Assembly (NCBI RefSeq): GCF_005280255.1
Contig: NZ_CP040018.1
Coordinates: 1,860,001-1,924,000 of the forward strand
DNA length: 64,000 nt
Direction: 5' to 3'
Source of the DNA: Arthrobacter sp. 24S4-2
GTDB taxonomy: Bacteria > Actinomycetota > Actinomycetes > Actinomycetales > Micrococcaceae
The position numbers and the translations under genes were made by a program. Below, piece after piece: positions 27,451 through 35,897 of the stretch; the first letter of the stretch is position 1, and the number at the start of each line of letters is the position of its first letter. The notes under the pieces were generated by a model. That model worked only from the letters and a program-made list of their open reading frames with translations. It did not search any database and was not told the origin of the DNA.

Positions 27451-28671
27451 ATGACACAGGCGGGACGCCAGGGTTCACCACGTAACAGTTCGGGACGCAA
27501 CAGCGCCGGACGCGGCAATGCCGCACAAGGCGCCGGGCAAAATAGAGCCGGACGCAATCCGGCGCAGGGCGGCAGCCGCGCAGGCGGCGCCGGCTACAAG
27601 GGCGGCGGCGACCGCCCCTTCAAGCACCCCAAGCCTCGTGAAGAGGCCTTCATCGATCCGGACCTGCAGGGTCCGGCCGGCGCGCCGGCAGACCGCCCGG
27701 CATCAGGAGACTGGAAGCAGGGCAAGCCTGCCGCCCGGAAGCCCGGTTCGCGCAAGCCCGGCGCAGGCAAGGTCCCCGGCACGCCCGGCGCCCTCAAGCC
27801 CAAGCCGCGCTCCACTGCGGCCAAGGCCTTCGCTACGCGCGCCTTCGGCGGCGAGCGGTTCGGCCAGAACCTCGGCGCCGTCCGCAAGCCCTCGCGCAAG
27901 CGCGGCCCCCGCGGCGACGTCCCGCAGTCCGAACTTCACGACGCCGACGGCGTCCGTCTGCAAAAGGTCATGGCCTCGGCCGGCGTCGCTTCGCGGCGCG
28001 TCTGCGAGGAAATGATCTCCGAGGGCCGCGTTGAAGTGGACGGCAAGGTGGTCACCGAACTCGGCGTCCGCGTTGACCCGAAAACCGCCGTGGTTCACGT
28101 GGACGGCTTGCGCATCCAGCTGGACGAAAACATGGTCTACATGGTGTTCAACAAGCCCAAGGGCGTTGTGTCCACCATGGAGGACCCGGACGGCCGCCCG
28201 TGCATCAGTGACTTCGTCCGCAACACCAACGGCGAACGCCTCTTCCATGTGGGACGCCTCGACGTCGCCACCGAGGGCCTGCTGCTGCTGACGAACGACG
28301 GCGAACTCGCCAACCGTCTGACGCACCCGTCCTACGAAGTGCCCAAGACGTACCTGGTCCAGGTGCGCGGCCCGTTCCCGCAGGGAATCGGCGCACAGCT
28401 GAAGTCCGGCGTCGAACTCGAAGACGGATTCGCCTCGGTGGACTCGTTCAAGCTGGTCGACTCCACCCCGGGCCACGTCCTGATCGAGGTCGTGCTGCAC
28501 TCCGGCAAGAACCGCATCGTGCGCCGGCTCTTCGACGCGGTCGGTTTCCCCGTGCTGCGGCTGGTGCGCGTCAAGGTGGGCCCCATCGGGCTGGGAGACC
28601 AGCGCCAGGGGAGCATCCGCAACCTCGGCAAGCAGGAAGTCGGCCACCTGCTGGCATCCGTAGGGCTGTAA
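27451..28671 (+). CDS. rluB: RsuA/RluB family rRNA pseudouridine synthase
   Basis: A 406-residue protein. The first 155 residues are a basic, Gly/Arg/Pro low-complexity extension. An S4 domain follows (VRLQKVMASAGVASRRVCEEMI), then the catalytic domain with the GRLDVATEGLLLLTNDG motif containing the catalytic Asp. This group makes pseudouridine near the peptidyl transferase centre of 23S rRNA. ATG 27451 is chosen because GAAGGACG lies upstream and the earlier in-frame region overlaps scpB. Specificity (RluB against RluE or RsuA) is inferred from its place after scpB. Confidence 0.9.
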   Translation: MTQAGRQGSPRNSSGRNSAGRGNAAQGAGQNRAGRNPAQGGSRAGGAGYKGGGDRPFKHPKPREEAFIDPDLQGPAGAPADRPASGDWKQGKPAARKPGSRKPGAGKVPGTPGALKPKPRSTAAKAFATRAFGGERFGQNLGAVRKPSRKRGPRGDVPQSELHDADGVRLQKVMASAGVASRRVCEEMISEGRVEVDGKVVTELGVRVDPKTAVVHVDGLRIQLDENMVYMVFNKPKGVVSTMEDPDGRPCISDFVRNTNGERLFHVGRLDVATEGLLLLTNDGELANRLTHPSYEVPKTYLVQVRGPFPQGIGAQLKSGVELEDGFASVDSFKLVDSTPGHVLIEVVLHSGKNRIVRRLFDAVGFPVLRLVRVKVGPIGLGDQRQGSIRNLGKQEVGHLLASVGL

Positions 28672-28675
28672 GCGC

Positions 28676-29785
28676 ATGTCTGCATTTCGTACCCACGGCC
28701 GGGGGCACCTGAACGGCCCGGTGGTGGTTATCGGAACGGGGCTGCTGGGTACCAGTATCGGGCTCGGCCTCAGGGGGCGCGGCGTATCCGTGTTCCTGTC
28801 CGACCCGTCGCCTACCAACCAGGCTGTCGCCGTCGATATCGGGGCGGGCCTGCCGTTGGCGCGCCTCGGTGACGAACAGCCCGAACTGGTGGTTGTTGCC
28901 GCACCGCCGGACGTGACGGCTGACGTGGTGGAACAGGCGCTGGCTGATTTCCCGGAGGCTACGGTGGTGGACATCGCCAGCGTCAAGGCCGGCATCCTGT
29001 CCGAGCTGCGGGGCCGCGGAGTGGACCTGAGCCGTTACGTGGGGACGCATCCGATGGCCGGGCGGGAAAAATCCGGTCCGGTGGCGGCCCGCGGTGAACT
29101 GTTCACGTCCATGCCGTGGGTGGTTTGCCCGTCCGAAGAGACCTCGAACGGTGCCCAGCAGGCAGCACGCTCGCTGGCAGTGGATCTGGGCGCCGTCGTG
29201 ACGCAGTTCGGTGCCGAGGAACACGACCAGGCTGTTGCCCTGGTATCGCATTTGCCCCAGGTGATGTCCTCGCTGGTGGCCAGCCGGCTGCAGGGCACGC
29301 CGATGCACGCGCTTTCGCTGGCCGGCAACGGCCTCCGTGACGTCACGCGCATCGCGGCCAGCGATCCCACCTTGTGGGTCCAGATCCTTGGGGCCAACGC
29401 CGGGCAGCTCGTTGACATCCTGCACGGGGTACGCGAAGACCTGAACCGCCTGATCGGCACCTTGGAGGATCCCACCGCCCCCGGCGCCCGCCTTGACCTG
29501 GCACAGCTGATCAGCGAGGGCAACGCAGGGCAGTCCCGGATACCGGGGAAGCACGGCGGACCTCCGCAGGCGTATTCCTGGCTGACTGTCCTGGTGGATG
29601 ACCGGCCGGGGCAGATCGCCCGCCTCCTCACCGAGATCGGTGAAATCGGGGTTAACCTCGAAGACCTGCGGCTGGATCATTCTTCCGGGCAGAATGTAGG
29701 CATGGTGGAGCTCTCGGTTCTGCCCAACAAACATGATCTGCTGATCGAAGCACTCAACGACCGTGGATGGCGGGTACTGCAGTAA
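28676..29785 (+). CDS. tyrA: Prephenate dehydrogenase
   Basis: A 369-residue enzyme. The N-terminal NAD(P) fold has VVVIGTGLLGTSIGLGLRG. The catalytic core includes TVVDIASVKAGI and YVGTHPMAGREKSGP. The C-terminus holds an ACT regulatory domain (TVLVDDRPGQIARLLTEIGEIGVNLEDL), which usually binds tyrosine for feedback inhibition. It converts prephenate to 4-hydroxyphenylpyruvate. It starts 5 nt after rluB, and its stop overlaps the cmk start by one base (taATG). Confidence 0.93.
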   Translation: MSAFRTHGRGHLNGPVVVIGTGLLGTSIGLGLRGRGVSVFLSDPSPTNQAVAVDIGAGLPLARLGDEQPELVVVAAPPDVTADVVEQALADFPEATVVDIASVKAGILSELRGRGVDLSRYVGTHPMAGREKSGPVAARGELFTSMPWVVCPSEETSNGAQQAARSLAVDLGAVVTQFGAEEHDQAVALVSHLPQVMSSLVASRLQGTPMHALSLAGNGLRDVTRIAASDPTLWVQILGANAGQLVDILHGVREDLNRLIGTLEDPTAPGARLDLAQLISEGNAGQSRIPGKHGGPPQAYSWLTVLVDDRPGQIARLLTEIGEIGVNLEDLRLDHSSGQNVGMVELSVLPNKHDLLIEALNDRGWRVLQ

Positions 29786-30498
29786 TGACACAGGAACTCA
29801 TCGATACCGTGCCCATGCTCCGCCAAGGCCGGCCGCTGGTTGTGGCTATCGACGGCCCGTCGGGGTCCGGAAAATCCAGCGTCAGCCGCGAAGTCGCACG
29901 GCGCCTTCGCCTCGCCTACCTTGATACCGGAGCCATGTACCGTGCCCTGACCTGGTACTGCCTGGACCGGGGGATTGACTTGGGCGACGCCGCTGCCATC
30001 GAACAGGCCTCCGAGGACCTGCCGTTGGAAGTCAGCACCACCCCGAACGAGGAATTCGTACATGTCGGCGGAACCGACGTCACCCAGGCCATCCGGGAAC
30101 CGGCCATCTCCTCGGCCGTCAGTGCCATTGCCACCACCCTGGGCGCACGCAAGGAGCTGGTCCGCCGTCAGCGTGAGCTGATCGAGGTCCATCACCGCCG
30201 CATCGTGGTGGAGGGCCGTGACATTACCACCGTCGTCGCCCCCGGCGCTGAGGTCCGCATGCTGCTGACCGCCAGCGAGGAGGCCCGGCTTCGCCGCCGC
30301 GGAGTCCAGCTCGGTGGGACGCAGACCGCCGAACAGCTTGCGGCCCAGGTCACGCAGCGCGATGCCAAGGACTCCGCCGTAGTGAACTTCACTACGGCGG
30401 CGGATGGCGTTGTCACCTTGGATTCTTCGGATCTGGACTTCGACGGCACGGTTGACGCGGCCTTGGGCATTGTCAACAAGGTCGTCAATCGTGACTGA
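29785..30498 (+). CDS. cmk: Cytidylate kinase
   Basis: A 237-residue nucleoside monophosphate kinase. The P-loop IDGPSGSGKSSVSREVA is near residue 20, followed by YLDTGAMYRALTWY and VVEGRDITTVVAPGAEVRMLLTAS. It phosphorylates CMP and dCMP. Starting at the ATG that overlaps the tyrA stop removes an implausible 6-residue extension. Its own stop lies inside the start region of plsC (GTGACTGA). Confidence 0.95.
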   Translation: MTQELIDTVPMLRQGRPLVVAIDGPSGSGKSSVSREVARRLRLAYLDTGAMYRALTWYCLDRGIDLGDAAAIEQASEDLPLEVSTTPNEEFVHVGGTDVTQAIREPAISSAVSAIATTLGARKELVRRQRELIEVHHRRIVVEGRDITTVVAPGAEVRMLLTASEEARLRRRGVQLGGTQTAEQLAAQVTQRDAKDSAVVNFTTAADGVVTLDSSDLDFDGTVDAALGIVNKVVNRD

Positions 30499-31246
30499 CG
30501 GCGGACGGCACCCCCGGACCCCGCTCCCGGTGGGAACTCCTGTACTCCCGGCCGCCTGGACAATGGTCTGGAGCCGCCCAGTCGGCTGGTTCCTGGACCA
30601 CGTTGTCTACCGGACAACTGTCCACGGACGGGAAAACGTGCCGTCGGATGGCCCTGTGATCTTCGCCGGCAACCACATCAGCTTCCTGGACGGCCCGGTG
30701 ATGTTCGGTGCGTCGCCGCGCCCGATGCACATCCTGGTCAAGAAGGAGATGTTCAAGGGGTTCCTCGGACGGGTGCTGCAGGCATCCGGCCAGCTTCCCG
30801 TTGACCGGTCGGGTGACCGTGCCGCGCTGCAGCTCAGTAAGGCCGCGCTCGACGCCGGCCGTTGCGTCGGCATCCTCCCGGAAGGAACGCGGGGGAGCGG
30901 CGAGGCATCGACCATCAACAATGGGGTGGCCTGGCTCGCGCTGAACTCCAGTGCGGCGGTGGTTCCGGTTGCCATCCTGGGCACCAGGATTGCCGGAGAG
31001 CACCTCGACGCCGTTCCGCGGCCCGGCAGGAAGCTGCACGTCAGCTTCGGCGAAGCCGTTGCAGTGAGCCGCGAAAGCGGCGAGACGGGCCGTGTTTCAA
31101 TGGACAGGGCGGGAAACGAGATCCGCGCAGCCCTGGCACGGCACGTCCAACAAACCATTCAACTCAGCGGGCAGTCCCTGCCCGGCGCGGATTCCCCGCA
31201 AGAACGCCATAAAGAAGTAGCCGGGACGCCGGCAGATCACCACTAA
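30491..31246 (+). CDS. 1-acylglycerol-3-phosphate acyltransferase (PlsC family), copy 1
   Basis: A 251-residue acyltransferase. The catalytic HX4D motif is NHISFLD, and the substrate motif is LPEGTRGSG. The segment AWTMVWSRPVGWFLDHVVYRTTVHG near the start probably associates with the membrane. It transfers an acyl group to lysophosphatidate in phospholipid synthesis. The GTG at 30491 overlaps the cmk end by 8 nt. The next gene, der, is 10 nt away. A second PlsC-like gene lies at 47463. Confidence 0.9.
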   Translation: MTDGGRHPRTPLPVGTPVLPAAWTMVWSRPVGWFLDHVVYRTTVHGRENVPSDGPVIFAGNHISFLDGPVMFGASPRPMHILVKKEMFKGFLGRVLQASGQLPVDRSGDRAALQLSKAALDAGRCVGILPEGTRGSGEASTINNGVAWLALNSSAAVVPVAILGTRIAGEHLDAVPRPGRKLHVSFGEAVAVSRESGETGRVSMDRAGNEIRAALARHVQQTIQLSGQSLPGADSPQERHKEVAGTPADHH

Positions 31247-31256
31247 GGAAAGTGCA

Positions 31257-32807
31257 ATGAGCGATACGACTCAAACCTCCGGCAACTTTGGCGCCGGCGA
31301 AGACGAATACACGCCCACCGGCACGGACCAGGTGGCAGAGCATCTTGCTGCCTTGGACGATGACGAGGCCGAGCTTCGTGCCGCCTCCCTCCGGGCCGGC
31401 CTGGACGACTACGAACTGGACGAGGAGGACGCCGCCCTCCTGAGCGGCCACTACGACGACCAGGACTTCGACGGTCCGGTCAAGCTGGACCCCGTCCTGG
31501 CCATCATCGGACGGCCCAACGTGGGCAAGTCCACGCTCGTGAACCGCATTCTCGGCCGCCGCGAAGCCGTGGTGGAAGACACCCCCGGAGTCACCCGCGA
31601 CCGTGTCATGTACTCGGCACAGTGGAACGGCCGCAATTTCACAATCGTTGACACCGGCGGCTGGGAGCATGATGCCCGCGGCATCCACGCCCGGGTGGCC
31701 GAACAGGCCGAGATGGCCGTAGAACTTGCTGACGCCGTGCTGTTCGTCGTCGATTCGGCCGTCGGCGCCACCGCCACGGACGAAGCCGTCGTCAAGATGC
31801 TGCGCAAGTCCAAGAAGCCGGTCATCATGGTGGCCAACAAGGTGGACGACTTCGCCCAGGAAGCCGACTCGGCAACGCTCTGGGGCCTCGGCTTCGGCGA
31901 GCCGTACCCGGTGTCAGCGCTGCACGGCCGCGGCGTCGCCGACCTCCTGGACCACGTGATGGACACCCTGCCCGAGTTCTCTACGATCGAGGGCCTGGAG
32001 CGGTCCGGCGGACCCCGGCGCATCGCCCTGATCGGACGCCCGAACGTGGGCAAGTCCTCGCTGCTGAACAAGCTGGCGGGTTCCGAGCGCGTGGTGGTGG
32101 ACAACACCGCCGGCACCACCCGCGACCCCGTCGATGAGTTCATCGAACTCGGCGGACGCACCTGGCGCTTCGTGGACACCGCCGGCATCCGCCGCCGCCA
32201 GCACATGGCCCAGGGCGCCGACTTCTACGCCTCGCTGCGCACGCAAAGCGCCCTCGAAAAGGCTGAGGTCGCCGTCGTGCTCCTTGCCGTGGATGAAGTG
32301 CTCAGTGAGCAGGACGTCCGCATCCTTCAGCTGGCCATCGAATCAGGGCGTGCCCTGGTTCTCGCGTTCAACAAGTGGGACCTGCTCGACGACGAACGCC
32401 GCAGCTACCTGGAACGGGAAATTGAACAGGACCTGGCCCACGTGGCCTGGGCCCCGCGGGTCAACATTTCGGCCCTGACCGGCTGGCACAAGGACCGCTT
32501 GGTTCCTGCGCTGGACACCGCACTGGAAAGCTGGGACAAGCGCATCCCCACGGGCCGGCTCAATGCTTTCCTCGGCGAGCTCGTTGCCGCGCACCCGCAC
32601 CCGGTCCGCGGCGGCAAGCAGCCCCGCATCCTCTTCGGCACCCAGGCCTCCAGCCGCCCGCCGAAGTTCGTGCTGTTCACCACCGGATTCCTGGATCCGG
32701 GATACCGCCGCTTCATCACCCGCCGTCTCCGCGAAACCTTCGGTTTCGAGGGCACCCCGATCGAGGTCAACATGCGTGTCCGCGAAAAGCGGGGCAAGAA
32801 GCGTTAA
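31257..32807 (+). CDS. der: Ribosome biogenesis GTPase Der (EngA)
   Basis: A 516-residue protein with two G domains in tandem. The first has IIGRPNVGKSTLVNRIL, DTPG and NKVD; the second has LIGRPNVGKSSLLNKL, DTAGI and NKWD. A KH-like C-terminal domain follows and ends in a basic tail (REKRGKKR). About 70 acidic residues form an N-terminal extension (DDDEAELRAASLRAGLDDYELDEEDAALLSG), longer than in most bacteria. Der helps 50S subunit assembly. AAGGAAA precedes the ATG. It ends the forward run that starts at parA. Confidence 0.95.
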   Translation: MSDTTQTSGNFGAGEDEYTPTGTDQVAEHLAALDDDEAELRAASLRAGLDDYELDEEDAALLSGHYDDQDFDGPVKLDPVLAIIGRPNVGKSTLVNRILGRREAVVEDTPGVTRDRVMYSAQWNGRNFTIVDTGGWEHDARGIHARVAEQAEMAVELADAVLFVVDSAVGATATDEAVVKMLRKSKKPVIMVANKVDDFAQEADSATLWGLGFGEPYPVSALHGRGVADLLDHVMDTLPEFSTIEGLERSGGPRRIALIGRPNVGKSSLLNKLAGSERVVVDNTAGTTRDPVDEFIELGGRTWRFVDTAGIRRRQHMAQGADFYASLRTQSALEKAEVAVVLLAVDEVLSEQDVRILQLAIESGRALVLAFNKWDLLDDERRSYLEREIEQDLAHVAWAPRVNISALTGWHKDRLVPALDTALESWDKRIPTGRLNAFLGELVAAHPHPVRGGKQPRILFGTQASSRPPKFVLFTTGFLDPGYRRFITRRLRETFGFEGTPIEVNMRVREKRGKKR

Positions 32808-32824
32808 TTCCGACACACCTTGCC

Positions 32825-32847
32825 CGTGACACCCATAAAGTGTCACG
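32825..32847 (+). terminator. Hairpin after der
   Basis: CGTGACAC (32825-32832) and GTGTCACG (32840-32847) are a perfect 8-bp inverted repeat with a 7-nt loop, 18 nt after the der stop. There is no T-tract, so termination may be weak. Confidence 0.5.
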
Positions 32848-32882
32848 AGCACCCTCCGGAATCGTGTAAGCTTTTGGAGGTG

Positions 32883-32953
32883 GTTCGGCCGGACTGCTGA
32901 GGTGAAAATCCCGGGGAAACCCGGAGTCACACCGAGGCGGAGAACGGCGGAAC
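32883..32953 (+). other. Nested complementary segments before tRNA-Pro
   Basis: Three nested pairings are visible. GTTCGGCC (32883-32890) faces GGCGGAAC (32946-32953), with one mismatch. GGTGA (32901-32905) faces TCACACC (32927-32933), with one bulge. CCGGG (32911-32915) and CCCGG (32920-32924) are closed by a GAAA tetraloop. It ends 3 nt before the tRNA. It may be a structured tRNA leader or a small RNA; I do not recognise a family. Confidence 0.3.
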
Positions 32954-32956
32954 TAA

Positions 32957-33033
<77 letters not shown>

Positions 33034-33043
33034 ACAAAAAGAG

Positions 33044-33086
33044 CCGCCCCATCTCCGGGAAATATCCCGGGGGTGGGGCGGTTTTT
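33044..33086. terminator. Strong terminator after tRNA-Pro
   Basis: A 17-bp stem (33044-33060 against 33065-33081) with two mismatches and a 4-nt loop is followed by TTTTT on the plus strand; AAAAA precedes the stem, so it can also act for the convergent glycosylase gene. Confidence 0.92.
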
Positions 33087-33120
33087 CGTTGTTCCAATCC
33101 CGGCGGCTGTTTGTCGGCCG

Positions 33121-34011
33121 CTACTTCAGGAAACGCGACGTCCGCCGGTCCGCCAGGATCTTGCCGCCCGTCTGGCACGTCGGGCAGTACTGCAGCGACC
33201 GGTCGGCGAAAGACACCTCCCGGACTGTGTCCCCACATACCGGGCAGGGCTGGCCTGTCCGGCCGTGGACCCGCATGGTGCTGCGCTTGGCATCCTTCAG
33301 TTCGTTCGGCGCCTTGCCGACCGCCTCTGCCACGGCTGCCCCCAGCACGCTGTGCATGGAGTCGTACAGGACCTTGACGGCGTCCGGCCCCAGGGACTTT
33401 GCGATGGCGAACGGGGAGATCCGGGCCGCGTGCAGAATCTCGTCGCTGTAGGCGTTGCCGATTCCGGCAATGACGCCCTGGTTCCGTAACAGTCCCTTAA
33501 TCTGCTGTGTGCTGGTGGAAAGAATCCCGGCGAACGCGTCAAGGTCGAAGGAAGGACTCAACGGCTCCGGACCTAGGGAAGCGATTCCCGGAATCTCCAC
33601 CGGATCCCGGACCACATAGAGCGCCAGGCTCTTTTTGGTTCCCGCCTCGGTCAGGTCGATGCCCAGATGCGCTTCGCCGCTGGCGGCATCGGGCCCGGCC
33701 CTGGTGAACTCCAGCCGCGCAGCGATGTACCCCTTGCCGCGGGAGAGCTGGGCGTGCGTCGGTGATTCCGTGTACCGCAGCCAGCCGGCCTTGGCCAGAT
33801 GGAACGCGAGGTAGGTGCCGCCGGCATCCACGATGATGAACTTTCCCCGGCGCTCCACGCCCGTGATGGTCCGCCCTTCCAGCACCGAATAAGGCGGGTC
33901 CGCCGTCTTGAGGACCGCGAAGGAGACGATCTGGATTTTCGTCAGCACGGCTCCGCGGAGCTGGGTGCCCAGGAATGCGCTCAGCCCGGCCACTTCGGGT
34001 AGTTCTGGCAT
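33121..34011 (-). CDS. Fpg/Nei family DNA glycosylase
   Basis: A 296-residue base-excision enzyme. It begins MPELPEV, with the catalytic Pro-Glu at positions 2-3. A central helix-two-turn-helix region (GIGNAYSDEILHAARISPF) and a C-terminal zinc finger (CPVCGDTV...YCPTC) follow, all as in formamidopyrimidine-DNA glycosylase and endonuclease VIII. The exact substrate (8-oxoguanine or oxidised pyrimidines) is not decided by these motifs. The start is set by MPELPEV, because residue 2 must be the proline nucleophile; a further upstream ATG would destroy this. Confidence 0.93.
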   Translation of the reverse strand: MPELPEVAGLSAFLGTQLRGAVLTKIQIVSFAVLKTADPPYSVLEGRTITGVERRGKFIIVDAGGTYLAFHLAKAGWLRYTESPTHAQLSRGKGYIAARLEFTRAGPDAASGEAHLGIDLTEAGTKKSLALYVVRDPVEIPGIASLGPEPLSPSFDLDAFAGILSTSTQQIKGLLRNQGVIAGIGNAYSDEILHAARISPFAIAKSLGPDAVKVLYDSMHSVLGAAVAEAVGKAPNELKDAKRSTMRVHGRTGQPCPVCGDTVREVSFADRSLQYCPTCQTGGKILADRRTSRFLK

Positions 34012-34158
34012 GGCACCACTGTGCCACAAGGGACCGGCCCGGGGCTCCCTTCGGCGGCCATTGATATGCATATACTTTCAGCGGCGGCTTGTTCTGCAGA
34101 CCTCCGTTGACATTGCTGATTGACCGTTAGTCCTGGTTGACCCGATGAAAGGCCCCTG

Positions 34159-34545
34159 ATGAGCAACATTCCCGAAGACCTGTCCTACACTGCCGAACAC
34201 GAGTGGGTTACCGCCCCGAACGCCGATGGCGTGGTTCGCGTAGGCATCACCGATTTTGCCCAGGACGCTCTGGGCGACGTCGTGTACGCCCAGATGCCGG
34301 AAGTGGGCACCAAAGTTACTGCGAACGACGTCGTGGGCGAGGTCGAGTCCACCAAGAGCGTGAGCGACATCTACGCCCCCGTGAGCGGCGAAGTCGTTTC
34401 CCGGAACGAAGCCCTGGACACCGATTCGGCCCTTATCAACAGCGATCCCTACGGCGAGGGCTGGCTGATCGAAGTCAAGCTCGCCGAAGCTGACGCAGTG
34501 GAGTCCCTGCTCAGTGCATCGGAGTACGAACAACAGGTAGGCTAA
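34159..34545 (+). CDS. gcvH: Glycine cleavage system H protein
   Basis: A 128-residue lipoyl carrier. AEHEWV near the start, and EVESTKSVSDIYAP with the lipoylated lysine at residue 66, are diagnostic. It shuttles the aminomethyl group between GcvP, GcvT and the dihydrolipoamide dehydrogenase, none of which is in this window. The stand-alone gcvH next to an FHA protein gene is the mycobacterial arrangement. A palindromic atatgcatat (34066-34075) lies in the divergent region with the glycosylase gene. Confidence 0.96.
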   Translation: MSNIPEDLSYTAEHEWVTAPNADGVVRVGITDFAQDALGDVVYAQMPEVGTKVTANDVVGEVESTKSVSDIYAPVSGEVVSRNEALDTDSALINSDPYGEGWLIEVKLAEADAVESLLSASEYEQQVG

Positions 34546-34562
34546 AGATAACCGGCATGGAG

Positions 34563-34592
34563 GTCCGGCTGTTAAGGACTTAACAGCCGGAC
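34563..34592. terminator. Strong hairpin between gcvH and garA
   Basis: GTCCGGCTGTTAAG (34563-34576) and CTTAACAGCCGGAC (34579-34592) form a perfect 14-bp inverted repeat 18 nt after gcvH. No T-tract follows. It may end the gcvH transcript partially or stabilise it; an internal promoter for garA downstream would then be expected. Confidence 0.55.
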
Positions 34593-34680
34593 AACAGGCC
34601 GCAGGACCGGATCTGCCAGGCTTTTCCGGAGGGCGCGCGTTGTTTGCAGGGGGACATCTGCAACGGAAGAGGAGGAATCC

Positions 34681-35157
34681 ATGGTTGGTCACGAAAAGAA
34701 CCACAGCAGTGGTGATTACGGCACGGGCGGAGTGAAGGCTTCGGAGACCACCTCGATCCACCTCACGCCAGTCCGTGACGAGCCGATCATTGAGCCCAGG
34801 CTGTCCCGGGAGGAACGGGTTGCCGTCGAGGCACTGCCTTTCGGTTCGGCACTACTGGTCGCCCACAGCGGACCCAACGCGGGCGCGCGCTTCCTGCTGG
34901 ACTCGGACGTCACCACGGCCGGCCGCCACCCGGACGCGGACATCTTCCTTGACGACGTCACAGTGTCCCGCCGGCACGTCGAATTCCGCCGCACCGCCCG
35001 CAGCTTCGAGGTCGTTGACACCGGAAGCCTGAACGGAACGTACGTCAACCACGACCGCGTGGACAGTGTGGAGCTCAGGTCCGGAAATGAAGTCCAGATC
35101 GGCAAGTTCCGGCTCACCTTCTACCTCAGCCCTGCCCGCGCAGCAGGCAACGTCTGA
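34681..35157 (+). CDS. garA: FHA-domain metabolic switch protein (GarA/OdhI type)
   Basis: A 158-residue protein. The disordered N-terminus has the phospho-acceptor motif ETTS at residues 22-25, as in mycobacterial GarA and corynebacterial OdhI. The FHA domain follows (residues of about 55-145) with GRHPDAD, VSRRHVEF and GSLNGTYVN. In the characterised homologues the unphosphorylated form inhibits 2-oxoglutarate dehydrogenase and controls glutamate metabolism, and Ser/Thr kinases relieve this by phosphorylating the motif. AGAGGAGG precedes the ATG. The neighbours gcvH, MerR and DUF151 match the Mycobacterium order. Confidence 0.93.
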   Translation: MVGHEKNHSSGDYGTGGVKASETTSIHLTPVRDEPIIEPRLSREERVAVEALPFGSALLVAHSGPNAGARFLLDSDVTTAGRHPDADIFLDDVTVSRRHVEFRRTARSFEVVDTGSLNGTYVNHDRVDSVELRSGNEVQIGKFRLTFYLSPARAAGNV

Positions 35158-35174
35158 TACCGGGGTAGTTGCCT

Positions 35175-35897
35175 GTGGCAATGGCACAACCGGAACGGCG
35201 CGGACCCCAGGTCCTGAACATCGGGGAAGTACTCGCGCAGCTGAGCGACGACTTTCCTGGAATGACGGCGTCGAAAATCAGGTTCCTTGAAGAAAAAGGC
35301 CTGATCAACCCGCAACGCACGCCCGCCGGCTACCGGCAGTACGCGGACACTGACGTTGAGCGGCTGCGGTTCGTGCTGGCACTTCAGCGCGACCAGTACC
35401 TTCCGCTGAAAGTCATCAAGGACTACCTCGACGCGATCGACCGGGGGGAGCGCCCCGAGAACCTGCCGCCCGGGGTGACAGTTTCGCCCCGGATTGTGTC
35501 CGATGAGCTCGCCACCGAACTGCATAACAAAGTGCGCCGGCTGAGTGAGGAGCAGCTGCGGGCCGAGTCCGGTGCAAGCGTTCCGCTGCTGCAGTCGCTC
35601 CTCGACTTCGGCCTCATTGGCCACGTCAACGGCAAGTTCGATGAGCACGCCCTCCAGGTGGCCCGCGCCTGCGTCCAGCTGGAAAGCCACGGCCTCGAGC
35701 CACGTCACCTGCGGCCCTTCCAGGCCGCCGCGGAGCGGGAATTCGGCCTGGTGGAAAGGGCTGTCGCCCCGCTGACCTCCCGCAAGGACGCCGCGTCCCA
35801 CGCCCGCGCGGCCGAGGCAGCCCGGGAAATCAGTGATCTCTGCCTGACGCTTCACCGGGCCCTGGTGCAGGACCGTATATCGCGAATGGACATCTGA
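35175..35897 (+). CDS. MerR family regulator (Rv1828 type)
   Basis: A protein of about 240 residues. The N-terminal winged helix is MerR-like (LNIGEVLAQLSDDFPGMTASKIRFLEEKGLI, then PAGYRQYADTDVERLRFVL). The C-terminal part (residues of about 130-240) resembles the Rv1828 effector domain and lacks metal-binding cysteines. Target genes are unknown. Start options are TTG 35169, GTG 35175 and ATG 35181; GGGG at 35162 suits the GTG best. The stop overlaps the start of the DUF151 gene. Confidence 0.87.
   Translation: MAMAQPERRGPQVLNIGEVLAQLSDDFPGMTASKIRFLEEKGLINPQRTPAGYRQYADTDVERLRFVLALQRDQYLPLKVIKDYLDAIDRGERPENLPPGVTVSPRIVSDELATELHNKVRRLSEEQLRAESGASVPLLQSLLDFGLIGHVNGKFDEHALQVARACVQLESHGLEPRHLRPFQAAAEREFGLVERAVAPLTSRKDAASHARAAEAAREISDLCLTLHRALVQDRISRMDI

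Noticed and set aside
34012..34158. Glycine riboswitch before gcvH
   Set aside because: The 147-nt region lacks the conserved tandem aptamer features and is too short for the usual form.
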